Under the pieces are notes generated by a model. It saw nothing but the letters and a program-made list of their open reading frames with translations. It did not search any database and had not been told where the DNA came from. A DNA stretch of 45,894 bases from Bryobacteraceae bacterium (lineage in GTDB: Bacteria > Acidobacteriota > Terriglobia > Bryobacterales > Bryobacteraceae), in the NCBI GenBank assembly GCA_028275505.1, contig JAPWUP010000011.1, positions 1 to 45,894 on the forward strand. Reading direction: 5' to 3'. Made by a program: the position numbers and the translations under genes. Shown one piece after another: positions 7,266 through 15,132 of the stretch (position 1 is the stretch's first letter; every line of letters starts with the position of its first letter).

Positions 7266-8071
7266 CCGGCTCCGACGCACCTTCGCGGCTGCTGATCGAA
7301 ATCGCCGGGCTGGGGGTGGCGCTGAACTGCGAGGATGAGGAGTTCGCCCGTCTCGTAGCCGGCGCGTACTCGAGCTTTCTTGCGCTCCCCGGCACCCCTG
7401 TGGCCTGCGAGTTCGCCGTGCATATTGCGCCGCCACGCGGGACCGATCCCGACGAAGACGTCTGCGTGAGCCTCGCGGACGGCAAGTGGCAGATCCGTCG
7501 CGGCGACTTCGAAGCCGAGTTTGATCCGCGCGCCCGGCAAGGGTGGGTGCGGTACACCGCCAATCCGTACTCGGTGGACACAGTGCTGCGCATCGTGCAC
7601 ACGCTGCTGGCGGCGGACGCGGGTGGGTTTCTCGTGCATGCTGCGGGCGCGATTCTCAATGGCCGCGGGCTGATCCTGGCCGGGGCATCGGGAGCGGGCA
7701 AAACGACGATGTGCCGGCTGGCGCCGCCGGACGCTGTTCTGTTGAGCGATGAGATCTGTTACGTGATGCGGCACGGTGAGGAGTATCTGGTTCACGGCAC
7801 CCCGTTCGCGGGGGAGCTGGGGATACCGGGCGTCAAGGTGTCGGCGCCGGCTGCCGTGCTCTACCTGCTGGCCAGAGGCAATCAGCACCGGCTTGTGCCG
7901 CTCAAGCCTGCCGAGGCGGCACGCCAACTGCTGCGGTGTATCCTGTTCTTCGCCGAGGACGCCGAGCTGGCCGGCAAGGTCTTTAACTCGGCCTGCGAGT
8001 TCGTGCGACGCACGCCTGTGTACCGGCTTGAGTTCCGGCCCGAACCTGGCGTGTGGGAGTTGCTGAGATGA
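7262..8071 (+). CDS. HprK-related P-loop kinase, RiPP-cluster type
   Basis: The ATG at 7262 overlaps the peptidase stop (ATGA) and gives 269 residues; an in-frame start 66 nt upstream would lie inside the peptidase gene and is less likely. A Walker A motif G-A-S-G-A-G-K-T spans residues 141-148, preceded by V-H-A-A-G-A-I-L, and is followed by L-L-S-D-E as a Walker B-like acidic site. These fit the HPr-kinase C-terminal fold. HprK-like kinases of this size occur in peptide-modification clusters; in paeninodin-type lasso clusters such a kinase phosphorylates the precursor's C-terminal Ser. The local peptide ends in K-T-S, which offers a comparable acceptor, but this is inference. There is no evidence for a true HPr/PTS role here: no ptsH or ptsI is nearby. 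Confidence 0.7.
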   Translation: MTGSDAPSRLLIEIAGLGVALNCEDEEFARLVAGAYSSFLALPGTPVACEFAVHIAPPRGTDPDEDVCVSLADGKWQIRRGDFEAEFDPRARQGWVRYTANPYSVDTVLRIVHTLLAADAGGFLVHAAGAILNGRGLILAGASGAGKTTMCRLAPPDAVLLSDEICYVMRHGEEYLVHGTPFAGELGIPGVKVSAPAAVLYLLARGNQHRLVPLKPAEAARQLLRCILFFAEDAELAGKVFNSACEFVRRTPVYRLEFRPEPGVWELLR

Positions 8072-8367
8072 GCGAACTTTACGTTGCGCGTCATCCTGCG
8101 GCTGCGTGGCGACGATTGGAGGACGAAGTGATCGTCATGGCGGCGCAGGAGTCCTGGCTGTTCACTTTGAACGAGGTTGCGGCTGAGATCTGGGAAGCGG
8201 CGGACGGGCGGACGCCGCTGGCCTCGATCGTCCGGGACCGCATCTGCGAGAAGTTCGAGGTGGATTTCGAACAGGCGTACCGCGACGCCGAGGAGCTGCT
8301 GCGCGCGCTGGCGGAACGCGGCATTGTCCTGCTTTCGGAAACGCCGCTGGAGGCAGGCGCCCCATGA
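8068..8367 (+). CDS. PqqD-like peptide-binding (RRE) protein
   Basis: The 99-residue reading starts at the ATG at 8068, which overlaps the kinase stop (ATGA); an in-frame ATG at 8053 is inside the kinase gene. The sequence fits the PqqD fold: an early beta region with E-V-I-V-M, then L-F-T-L-N-E-V-A-A-E-I-W-E-A-A-D-G, then a helical C-terminus with V-D-x-x-x-x-Y-R-D-A-E-E-L-L-R-A-L. PqqD-type RRE domains bind leader peptides and present them to radical SAM enzymes. The gene overlaps the radical SAM gene by ATGA, a classic partner arrangement. No pqqA, pqqB, pqqC or pqqE set is nearby, so PQQ synthesis is not indicated. Confidence 0.82.
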   Translation: MSELYVARHPAAAWRRLEDEVIVMAAQESWLFTLNEVAAEIWEAADGRTPLASIVRDRICEKFEVDFEQAYRDAEELLRALAERGIVLLSETPLEAGAP

Positions 8368-9419
8368 GCGGGCTGATGGAGCGGGTCACCCAGAAGGCGC
8401 TGGCGCTCGGCGTGCCGCTCAGCGTGCATCTCGACCTGACCTGGCGCTGCCATCTGAGTTGCATTCACTGCTACCTGACTGAGCGCAACGGACGTGAACT
8501 CACGACGGCGCAGCTCGTGCGGCTGCTGGAGGAGCTGGCCGAGTGCGGCACGCTGTTTTTGCTGGTGAGCGGCGGCGAGGTCTTCCTGCGTCCGGATTTC
8601 TTCGAGATCGTGGAGGCGGCACGCGAGCTGGCCTTCAGTGTACGCGTCAAGACCAGCGGCACGCTGCTCGATGACGAGGCTGCCCGCCGGCTGGCCCGTT
8701 TGCACGTGGCGGGCGTGGACGTCTCGCTGTACTCGCATCGCCCGGAGGTGCACGATGCGGTGACGCGGCTAGAGGGATCGTTCGCGCGCACGGTGGAGGC
8801 GGTCAGGCGGCTGGTGGCGCACGGCGTCAAGGTGCGAGTCGTGCAGGTGCTGATGCGGATGGCAGAAGGCGAATATTCGCGAGTCCGCGAGCTGGCCGCG
8901 GAGCTTGGGGCCGAGTATTCTTTGGATCCCACGGTCACTCCGCGGCTCGATGGCAGCCGTAGCGTGGTCAGATTGAACGCATCGCATGCTGCATGGCGCA
9001 AGGTCTTTGAGGATCCGGAACTGGATGCGAGGCCCGAGCACTGCCCGCTTTCGCCCGAGCCGCAGGAGGCAGCGCAGACGGCGCCGGAGTGGGATTCGCT
9101 GCCGTGCAGTGCCGGCCATACCTCGTGTTACATCTCGCCGAGCGGCGACGTTTATCCGTGCGTGCAGTTGCCGCTCGCGTTGGGCAACGTGACGGAGCGA
9201 CCGTTTCGTGAGATCTGGGCCGATTCCCCGGCAGCGCGTCGCGTGCGCTCGATTCGGGTGGCAGATCTTCCGATTTGCCGGAGTTGCGAGTTCCTCAACC
9301 AGTGCTCACGGTGCCCGGGCCTGGCGTATCTGGAGGGGGATCTGACCGGGCCTTCCCGTCTGAACTGTGAGCAAGTTTTCGCGCGCACGGGCCGGCGCCC
9401 CGCGCCGCTGGCGGAGTGA
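8364..9419 (+). CDS. Radical SAM/SPASM peptide-modifying enzyme
   Basis: The 351-residue protein has the radical SAM motif C29-x3-C33-x2-C36 (C-H-L-S-C-I-H-C) followed by a G-G-E-type SAM site (V-S-G-G-E-V-F). A C-terminal SPASM domain has cysteines at 248, 255, 266, 305, 308, 314, 317 and about 335, enough for two auxiliary [4Fe-4S] clusters; the V-Y-P-C and C-R-S-C motifs are typical. Such enzymes (PqqE and AlbA types) form C-C or thioether cross-links in peptides. The ATGA overlap with the PqqD-like gene indicates a dedicated pair. An anaerobic sulfatase-maturating enzyme is the main alternative, given the sulfatases elsewhere in the window, but the PqqD pairing and distance argue against it. 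Confidence 0.85.
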   Translation: MSGLMERVTQKALALGVPLSVHLDLTWRCHLSCIHCYLTERNGRELTTAQLVRLLEELAECGTLFLLVSGGEVFLRPDFFEIVEAARELAFSVRVKTSGTLLDDEAARRLARLHVAGVDVSLYSHRPEVHDAVTRLEGSFARTVEAVRRLVAHGVKVRVVQVLMRMAEGEYSRVRELAAELGAEYSLDPTVTPRLDGSRSVVRLNASHAAWRKVFEDPELDARPEHCPLSPEPQEAAQTAPEWDSLPCSAGHTSCYISPSGDVYPCVQLPLALGNVTERPFREIWADSPAARRVRSIRVADLPICRSCEFLNQCSRCPGLAYLEGDLTGPSRLNCEQVFARTGRRPAPLAE

Positions 9420-9422
9420 GTC

Positions 9423-10628
9423 GTGCAGTTTCTCCGCGATTGCTTGACGCCCGAGCTTCGGGTGCTGACCGAGCTGGTGCGTCCCTCGCCCGAGTTGGGC
9501 GTGCTGCGGCGCCTGGTTTCCGAAGTTTCCGCCTGGGAAAGCGTGTTGGCTGCGGCGCGGCGGCACGGCGTTGCGCCCCTGGCTTACCGGCGTTTGCGCG
9601 AGCATTGTGCGGACTGTGTTCCCGCGGCGGTGCTGCAGAGGTTGCGGGAGCATTACCGACACAACGCCATTCGCAATCTGGCCTTGATGCGCGAACTCGG
9701 CGTCCTGCTCGACGCCATGCGCGGGAAGGGCGTAAAAATCATCCCGCTGCGCGGGCCCGTGATGGCTGCGAGGCTTTACGGCGATGCGGCTTTGCGCGAG
9801 TGCGCCGATCTGGACGTTCTCGTGCGGCGGGACGAACTGGAAGCGGTGTGCGGTGCGCTGCGCGACCGCGGATTCCGTCCGGTGCGCGAGCTGGATGCAG
9901 CCCAGCGAAGGCTCGAATTGCGCGACGGTTGCGAGGTCTGCTATGGCCGCGAGGATGGCCTTTACATCGAGCCGCATTGGGAGCTGATGCCGAAGACCTA
10001 TGCCTGGGGCTTGCGCGCCGAGGACGTCTGGGGCCAGGCAGTGCCGGTGGCGCTTGAAGGGTTGAGCATTCTTCAGCCTTCGCCAGAGCATTCCTTTGTC
10101 CTGCTCTGCGCCCATGCGGCGAAACACGGCTGGGAGACCCTTCGCGACGTGGCGGACGTGGCGTGGTTCCTGCACTCGGCAGCTTTCGATGCAGCGCGGG
10201 TGCGTGCGTGGGCGGAGAGAACGCGTTGCCGGCTCGCGGTGGTGGCGTCGTGCGCGCTGGCCGAAGCTTTGCTTGGCACCCGGGCGCCGAAGGAACTTCA
10301 GCAGGCCGACCGCCGCGTCCGCAGCTTGTGCAACCGGGTCCTGGAAAGCTGGCGCCGCGAGCAGAGCGGTCCTTCGGAGCTGCGCGATTGGATCCTGCGC
10401 TGGCGCGTGCTGGATGGGGCGCCGAACAAACTGCGTTTTGCCTTTCGGGCTTTGCTGGCGCCCAGCGTGAATGATCTTGAGCTGGTACGCCTGCCCCGTC
10501 CGCTCTTCCCGCTTTACTATCCCCTCCACGCGGCGCGCATGGCGGTCCGGTACGGTTTGCGACCGCTCGTGCGCCGGACGCTGGCCTGTCTCAGGGCCAC
10601 CCTGCCGGCCAGGATTGCGGAGCGCTGA
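9423..10628 (+). CDS. Nucleotidyltransferase family protein (NTP_transf_5-like)
   Basis: The 401-residue product starts with GTG at 9423, 3 nt after the radical SAM stop. Residues around 100-135 show the family pattern K-G-V-K-I-I-P-L-R-G-P followed by L-Y-G-D-A-A-L-R and C-A-D-L-D-V-L-V, where Asp129 and Asp131 are the likely metal-binding pair of a polymerase-beta-like nucleotidyltransferase. This family is often found with HprK-like kinases and PqqD-like proteins in lasso-peptide and related clusters, though its substrate is mostly unknown. It closes the gene train; a hairpin with a T-run follows about 115 nt downstream. Its involvement in peptide tailoring is inferred from position. Confidence 0.72.
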   Translation: MQFLRDCLTPELRVLTELVRPSPELGVLRRLVSEVSAWESVLAAARRHGVAPLAYRRLREHCADCVPAAVLQRLREHYRHNAIRNLALMRELGVLLDAMRGKGVKIIPLRGPVMAARLYGDAALRECADLDVLVRRDELEAVCGALRDRGFRPVRELDAAQRRLELRDGCEVCYGREDGLYIEPHWELMPKTYAWGLRAEDVWGQAVPVALEGLSILQPSPEHSFVLLCAHAAKHGWETLRDVADVAWFLHSAAFDAARVRAWAERTRCRLAVVASCALAEALLGTRAPKELQQADRRVRSLCNRVLESWRREQSGPSELRDWILRWRVLDGAPNKLRFAFRALLAPSVNDLELVRLPRPLFPLYYPLHAARMAVRYGLRPLVRRTLACLRATLPARIAER

Positions 10629-10741
10629 CAGCCCGCAATCGCCGGACCCCGCCTAGGGGTGGCCGCAGCCCGCACGGGACGCTTGAGGGCCGGAGTCTCC
10701 GCTGAAGCCGTAGGCCTCCACCGGGGCATCCGTCACCTTTC

Positions 10742-10770
10742 GCGCCCCCAGCCCCCCTGAGGGCGCTTTT
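10742..10770 (+). terminator. Candidate intrinsic terminator of the peptide-modification operon
   Basis: GCGCCC (10742-10747) and GGGCGC (10761-10766) form a 6-bp GC stem with a 13-nt loop, directly followed by TTTT (10767-10770). It lies between two convergent transcription units and reads properly only on the plus strand. Confidence 0.5.
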
Positions 10771-10782
10771 CAGCGGCCGGGG

Positions 10783-11367
10783 TCAATTCCCGCACGGCCT
10801 GAGGACGTCGCGGTCCACCTCCGCGGCCACTGCCCTCTGAAGGATCTCCACGCCCACCACGACGCGCCAAGTGTTCTTGAAGCGCAGCAGAATGCCTTCC
10901 ACGCCTTGCAGCGGTCCCCGCTCCACGCGCACGCGCTGGCCCTCACGCAAAATCGGCCAGGGTTCAACGGGCACACCCGAGCGGACCATGACCTGCAAGG
11001 ACTGGATTTCCTCGTCCCGCACGGGCGCCAGGCGATGATTGAAGGTGACGATGGAGCGGACGCCCGGCGTCCTCAGGACCTGGATGCGCTGGATTTCCCG
11101 AAAACGGGCGAAAACGTAGGTGGGAAAAAGCGGCAGTTCGAGCACCTTGACGCGGTCGGACCACTGGCGCCGCGAACGGTAAAGCGGCAGGAAGGTCTCG
11201 AAATTGTTGTGGGAAAGGGCCCGGGCTACCGCCTTTTCATGCTGATGGCGGACCTGGACGGCGTACCAATGAAGCGGCTCGGTGGATTCGGAAAAAGTCA
11301 CCTGGAGCGGCAAAGAAACCGGCGTAATGGCGCTTGATGAGCAAGCAGTCCGTTCCTCCACAGACAT
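10783..11367 (-). CDS. NusG paralogue of the RfaH/UpxY type
   Basis: This 194-residue protein has a 30-residue N-terminal extension, then a NusG N-terminal (NGN) domain opening with H-W-Y-A-V-Q-V-R (33-40) and including P-L-F-P-T-Y-V-F-A-R-F (79-89). A KOW-type domain follows at about 138-165 (G-Q-R-V-R-V-x-x-G-P-L-Q-G-V-E-G-I-L). Specialised NusG paralogues bind RNA polymerase and promote read-through of long surface-polysaccharide operons. The ATG at 11367 is preceded by a GGGGGA ribosome site. Unlike the usual arrangement, no same-strand operon follows; the gene ends head-on against the peptide-modification operon. It is too divergent from housekeeping NusG to be that gene, and no secE or ribosomal protein genes are nearby. 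Confidence 0.82.
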   Translation of the reverse strand: MSVEERTACSSSAITPVSLPLQVTFSESTEPLHWYAVQVRHQHEKAVARALSHNNFETFLPLYRSRRQWSDRVKVLELPLFPTYVFARFREIQRIQVLRTPGVRSIVTFNHRLAPVRDEEIQSLQVMVRSGVPVEPWPILREGQRVRVERGPLQGVEGILLRFKNTWRVVVGVEILQRAVAAEVDRDVLRPCGN

Positions 11368-11525
11368 GTTTCCCCCGCTTGAGCTGAGGATTCGCTACTC
11401 CGACAATCTGAACACGAACCTGCACAGGCAGCTCCCGAAGAAGTAAATAGGAAGCGCCGCTCCCCACATTGGGGACACCAGACGCCCCCCCCGTCCCTCT
11501 GGGCTTGGCCTCACCCCAGATTAGG

Positions 11526-11538
11526 GGCATCTGATGCC
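11526..11538. promoter_or_regulatory. Palindrome at the predicted start site of the NusG paralogue
   Basis: GGCATC-T-GATGCC is a perfect 6-1-6 inverted repeat. It abuts the predicted -10 box (11539-11544) and covers the expected transcription start around 11532, the position expected for a repressor operator. It could also be an RNA 5'-end hairpin. Confidence 0.4.
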
Positions 11539-11567
11539 AATATAAGGTATTCTGCCCGCGATGTCCA
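11539..11567 (-). promoter_or_regulatory. Predicted promoter of the NusG paralogue
   Basis: On the minus strand TGGACA (11567-11562), a 17-nt spacer and TATATT (11544-11539) match the sigma70 consensus at 5/6 and 5/6. The start would be near 11532, giving a leader of about 165 nt before the ATG at 11367. Confidence 0.55.
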
Positions 11568-11727
11568 GAGGATTTTGAGGGTCCGTTTCCTGCCCAGGCA
11601 CATGCTGACCCACCCCGGCTGAGGTTGTTCACCGAGCAAATGTGGAAGCAATTCCGGCGCAAGCTGCAAACCCGAACGGCGCCCCAGGCCCCGGCGCACT
11701 CAGGGGCCTACAATGGGATGAGCTGGC

Positions 11728-13143
11728 GTGCTGGAGCGGGTCGCGGAGACGATTGCCCGTTACCGGATGTTTGAGCGGGGGCACCGTGTAGGCGTCGCCG
11801 TGTCCGGGGGCGCCGATTCCGTCTGCTTGCTCGAAGTGCTGATTCGCCTGGCGTCCCGCTGGGATTTGTCCCTCGTGGTCCTGCACTTCGACCACCAATT
11901 GCGGGGCGAGGCTTCCCGGCAGGACGCGCAGTTCGTGGCCGAGCTGGCGCGTCGCCGCGGCCTGCCCTTTCACTCGGGCGCGGCCGACGTAGCTGACCTG
12001 GCCCGGCGCTCTCGCGACAATCTCGAGCAGGCCGCACGGCGTGCACGGCGGGAGTTTTTCCTCGAATTTCTGCGCAGCGGGCAGCTCGACCGTATCGCGC
12101 TGGGGCACACGCGCTCGGACCAGGCAGAGACGGTCCTGTTCCGGTTGTTGCGAGGCTCGGGGACAACGGGCCTGGCGGGGATCCGCCCGGTGACCTCCGA
12201 AGGCTTCGTGCGTCCTTTGATCGAAATCAGCCGCGAGGAAATTGAGCGTTTCCTGACCCAAGAGGGGTTGGAGTGGAGGCTGGATCACACGAACCTGGAC
12301 CTGCGGCTGGCGCGCAATCGCATCCGGCTGGAGTTGCTGCCCGAATTGCGGCGGCGGTGGAACCCTGCGATCGAAAAGGTGCTGGCTCAGACGGCCGTGC
12401 TCGCCCAGGAAGACGAAGAATACTGGGAGCGGGAAATCGGCCGCCTGGCGGGGGAACTGTTCACCGTCAAGGAAGGCGCCTGGATCGTGTCCGCGGCCAC
12501 GCTAGCTTCTCTACCGAGGGCGGTGAGCCGACGCCTGATTCGGAAGGCCGTCGCTTCGGTGGGGGGCAGCCTCCGGGGGTGGGAGTTTCCCCACGTCGAG
12601 GCGATCCTGCGGCTCGCCGAGAGCGGGACCGGGTCGGGCTGCTTCAAGGGTCCGGGCGTGGCGGTGCTCCGCTCACTGGACTGGCTCCGGTTCGCCCCTG
12701 CCGAGGCCCCGAGCGGGGAATACCGGGTGGCCGTAGAGGCGCCGGGAAGCTACCGCATCGGCGCCATGGATCTGGAAATTCGCTTGATGTTGTGTGAGCC
12801 TGGATCGCCGGGGAGTTGGTCTCCCGGGGCCGCTCTTCTGGACTGGGAGCGTTTGCGCCGGCCTTTGGAACTGCGGAATTGGCAGCCGGGGGACAAGTAC
12901 CGCCCCGTGGGGCATGCGGGCGAGGTCAAGCTCAAGGACCTGTTCCAGAAAGCCAGAATCCCCTTGTGGGAACGGCGGAAATGGCCGATCATGACTAGTG
13001 GGAGGGATATTGTCTGGGCCTTGCGTTTTGGTCCGGCAGCCGAGTACGCGGCTTCGGCTGGCAGTCGGTCCATTCTGGCGGTGGAGGCGGTCGGGGTCTC
13101 TGCGGCAGAGCCTGGAGTCACCGAGGCTGGCGCAAACGTCTAA
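11728..13143 (+). CDS. tilS: tRNA(Ile)-lysidine synthase
   Basis: The 471-residue protein has the N-type ATP pyrophosphatase P-loop S-G-G-A-D-S at residues 26-31. It is followed by H-F-D-H-Q-L-R-G and the G-H-T-R-S-D-Q-A-E-T-V-L-F-R-L-L-R-G-S-G block typical of TilS, and has a C-terminal substrate-binding region containing a R-P-L-E-L-R-N-W-Q-P-G-D-K-Y motif. The enzyme attaches lysine to C34 of the AUA-decoding tRNA-Ile in the cytoplasm and is essential in most bacteria. The start is a GTG at 11728 with only a weak ribosome site; a TACAAT box lies just 13 nt upstream, so the transcript may be nearly leaderless. The ftsH gene starts 48 nt downstream, and this tilS-ftsH order is common in bacteria. 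Confidence 0.93.
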   Translation: MLERVAETIARYRMFERGHRVGVAVSGGADSVCLLEVLIRLASRWDLSLVVLHFDHQLRGEASRQDAQFVAELARRRGLPFHSGAADVADLARRSRDNLEQAARRARREFFLEFLRSGQLDRIALGHTRSDQAETVLFRLLRGSGTTGLAGIRPVTSEGFVRPLIEISREEIERFLTQEGLEWRLDHTNLDLRLARNRIRLELLPELRRRWNPAIEKVLAQTAVLAQEDEEYWEREIGRLAGELFTVKEGAWIVSAATLASLPRAVSRRLIRKAVASVGGSLRGWEFPHVEAILRLAESGTGSGCFKGPGVAVLRSLDWLRFAPAEAPSGEYRVAVEAPGSYRIGAMDLEIRLMLCEPGSPGSWSPGAALLDWERLRRPLELRNWQPGDKYRPVGHAGEVKLKDLFQKARIPLWERRKWPIMTSGRDIVWALRFGPAAEYAASAGSRSILAVEAVGVSAAEPGVTEAGANV

Positions 13144-13191
13144 AGTAGTGAGTGGGGCACTAGAGCCGGGGACTGACCGGCAGGAGAACGT

Positions 13192-15099
13192 ATGAATTCC
13201 AACATCAGGACGGCCATTTTCTGGGTCGTACTCATCTGCGTCGTAGTGCTGTTGTGGACCGTGGTCCGCCAGGGTACGGTCCGGCCCGAACAGCAGTTGA
13301 CTTTCTCGGAGTTTGTGCGCGCGGTCGAGGAGGACAAGGTCAAGGAGGTTACGATCACGGGAATCGAGGTGCGCGGCAAGTTCAAGGACCACAATATCGG
13401 CCTGCGCACCCTGATCCCGAGCAACTACCCGGACATTTACAACCTTTTGCGCGCCAAAAACGTCAACGTGGAAATCCGGGAGTCCAACTCCGGCAGCTGG
13501 GTGGCGTTGCTGGTGAACGCCATTCCGTTTCTGATGCTGCTGGGCTTCTGGATTTTCATGATGCGCCAAATGCAGGCGGGCGGCAACAAGGCGTTGAGCT
13601 TCGGCAAGAGCCGCGCGCGCCTGCACTCGTCGCAGCAGAAGAAAGTCACGTTCAAGGATGTAGCCGGAGTGGATGAGGCCAAGGAGGAGTTGCAGGAGAT
13701 CATCGAGTTCCTCCGCGAACCGCAGAAGTTCCAGAAGCTGGGCGGGCGCATCCCCAAGGGCGTGCTGCTAATCGGGCCGCCGGGCACGGGCAAGACGCTG
13801 CTGGCGCGCGCCATCGCGGGCGAGGCTAATGTTCCCTTCTTCTCGATTTCAGGCTCGGACTTCGTCGAGATGTTCGTGGGCGTGGGCGCCAGCCGGGTCC
13901 GCGATCTGTTCGAACAGGGCAAGAAGAACGCGCCCTGCATCATTTTCATAGACGAGATTGACGCGGTCGGGCGTCATCGCGGCGCTGGGCTGGGCGGCGG
14001 TCACGACGAGCGCGAGCAGACCCTGAACCAGCTCCTGGTGGAGATGGATGGCTTCGAGTCCAATGAAGGCGTCATTCTGGTGGCGGCGACGAACCGGCCT
14101 GACGTGCTGGACCCGGCCCTGTTGCGTCCGGGCCGTTTCGACCGCCGTGTGGTGGTAGGGCGGCCCGACGTGAAAGGAAGGGAGGCGATCCTGAAGGTCC
14201 ATACGCGCAAGATCCCGCTGGCCGACGACGTGGACCTCTCGGTGATCGCCCGCGGCACCCCGGGCTTTGCAGGGGCTGACCTGGCCAACCTGGTGAACGA
14301 GGCGGCGCTCATCGCAGCCCGCCAGAACCGCAAGGTCGTCACCATGTACGACTTCGAGCTGGCCAAGGACAAAGTCCTGATGGGCGTGGAGCGCAAATCG
14401 CTGATCATCAGCGAGCAGGAGAAGCGGAGCACCGCCTATCATGAAGCGGGCCACGCGCTGGTGGCGGCCTTGTTGCCCGATGCCGACCCGGTGCATAAGG
14501 TCACGATCATCCCGCGCGGCATGGCGCTGGGCGTGACCATGCAGTTGCCCATTGACGACAAGCACTCCTACACCAAGTCGTACCTGGAGGCGCAGCTTAC
14601 GATTCTGATGGCGGGCCGCATCGCCGAGGAGAAATTCCTGCATCAGGTTACGACCGGCGCCGGCAACGACATCGAGCGCGCCACGGAACTGGCGCGCAAG
14701 ATGGTTTGCGAATGGGGCATGAGCGATTTGGGGCCGCTCAGCTTCGGCAAAAAGGAGGAGCAGATTTTCCTGGGTCGCGAGATTGCCCAGCACCGCGACT
14801 ACAGCGAAGCCACGGCCGTGATGATTGACGAGGAAGTGCGGAAGCTGGTCAAGAAGGCTTACGACCGCGCTTCGCAGCTCATTGACGAGCACGCCGATGC
14901 TCTGGTGCGCGTAGCCGAGGCCCTGCTCGAACGGGAGGTGCTGGAGGGCGAGGAAATCAAGGCTCTGATCGAGGGCCGTGAACTGCCGGCCGTCCGCACG
15001 GCGGCCTCCGCTGCAAAGGACGAAACCCAACAAGTCCTCAAACCCGACGGGCGTCGTGTACCGGCGGTGCGCGAGGGCGAGCGCGTCCAGCCCGCCTGA
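13192..15099 (+). CDS. ftsH: ATP-dependent zinc metalloprotease FtsH
   Basis: The 635-residue protein has FtsH architecture: an N-terminal transmembrane helix (about 8-26), a periplasmic domain, a second helix (about 104-122), and an AAA domain with Walker A G-P-P-G-T-G-K-T at 195-202, Walker B I-I-F-I-D-E-I-D and the second region of homology R-P-G-R-F-D-R. The M41 peptidase domain has the zinc motif H417-E-A-G-H421. It degrades misassembled membrane proteins and short-lived regulators at the inner membrane. An AGGAGA ribosome site sits 5 nt before the ATG. It is likely cotranscribed with tilS. Length and all motifs are normal. Confidence 0.97.
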   Translation: MNSNIRTAIFWVVLICVVVLLWTVVRQGTVRPEQQLTFSEFVRAVEEDKVKEVTITGIEVRGKFKDHNIGLRTLIPSNYPDIYNLLRAKNVNVEIRESNSGSWVALLVNAIPFLMLLGFWIFMMRQMQAGGNKALSFGKSRARLHSSQQKKVTFKDVAGVDEAKEELQEIIEFLREPQKFQKLGGRIPKGVLLIGPPGTGKTLLARAIAGEANVPFFSISGSDFVEMFVGVGASRVRDLFEQGKKNAPCIIFIDEIDAVGRHRGAGLGGGHDEREQTLNQLLVEMDGFESNEGVILVAATNRPDVLDPALLRPGRFDRRVVVGRPDVKGREAILKVHTRKIPLADDVDLSVIARGTPGFAGADLANLVNEAALIAARQNRKVVTMYDFELAKDKVLMGVERKSLIISEQEKRSTAYHEAGHALVAALLPDADPVHKVTIIPRGMALGVTMQLPIDDKHSYTKSYLEAQLTILMAGRIAEEKFLHQVTTGAGNDIERATELARKMVCEWGMSDLGPLSFGKKEEQIFLGREIAQHRDYSEATAVMIDEEVRKLVKKAYDRASQLIDEHADALVRVAEALLEREVLEGEEIKALIEGRELPAVRTAASAAKDETQQVLKPDGRRVPAVREGERVQPA

Positions 15100-15132
15100 T
15101 CTGCCCGATCTCCCGGCTCCCGGGATCTTCTG

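Larger units (their letters stand above)
11368..11727. other. Divergent intergenic region, 360 bases, no gene seen
   Basis: This gap lies between the divergent NusG-paralogue and tilS genes. It holds a predicted minus-strand promoter with a palindrome at its start site, a TCCCC/GGGGA hairpin (about 11461-11475) within the predicted leader of the NusG paralogue, a run of C near 11490, and a TACAAT box (11709-11714) 13 nt upstream of the tilS start. No tRNA or small ORF with a convincing ribosome site was found. Confidence 0.5.

Noticed and set aside
8364-9419. Radical SAM/SPASM gene as an anaerobic sulfatase-maturating enzyme
   Set aside because: Attractive because of the six sulfatases, but it overlaps a PqqD-like gene and lies over 11 kb from the nearest sulfatase within a peptide-modification gene train. 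It cannot be fully excluded.
6822-10628. Lasso-peptide or PQQ biosynthesis cluster
   Set aside because: No asparagine-synthetase-like cyclase or transglutaminase-like B2 protease for lasso peptides, and no pqqA, pqqB or pqqC. Only the RRE, kinase and nucleotidyltransferase are shared.
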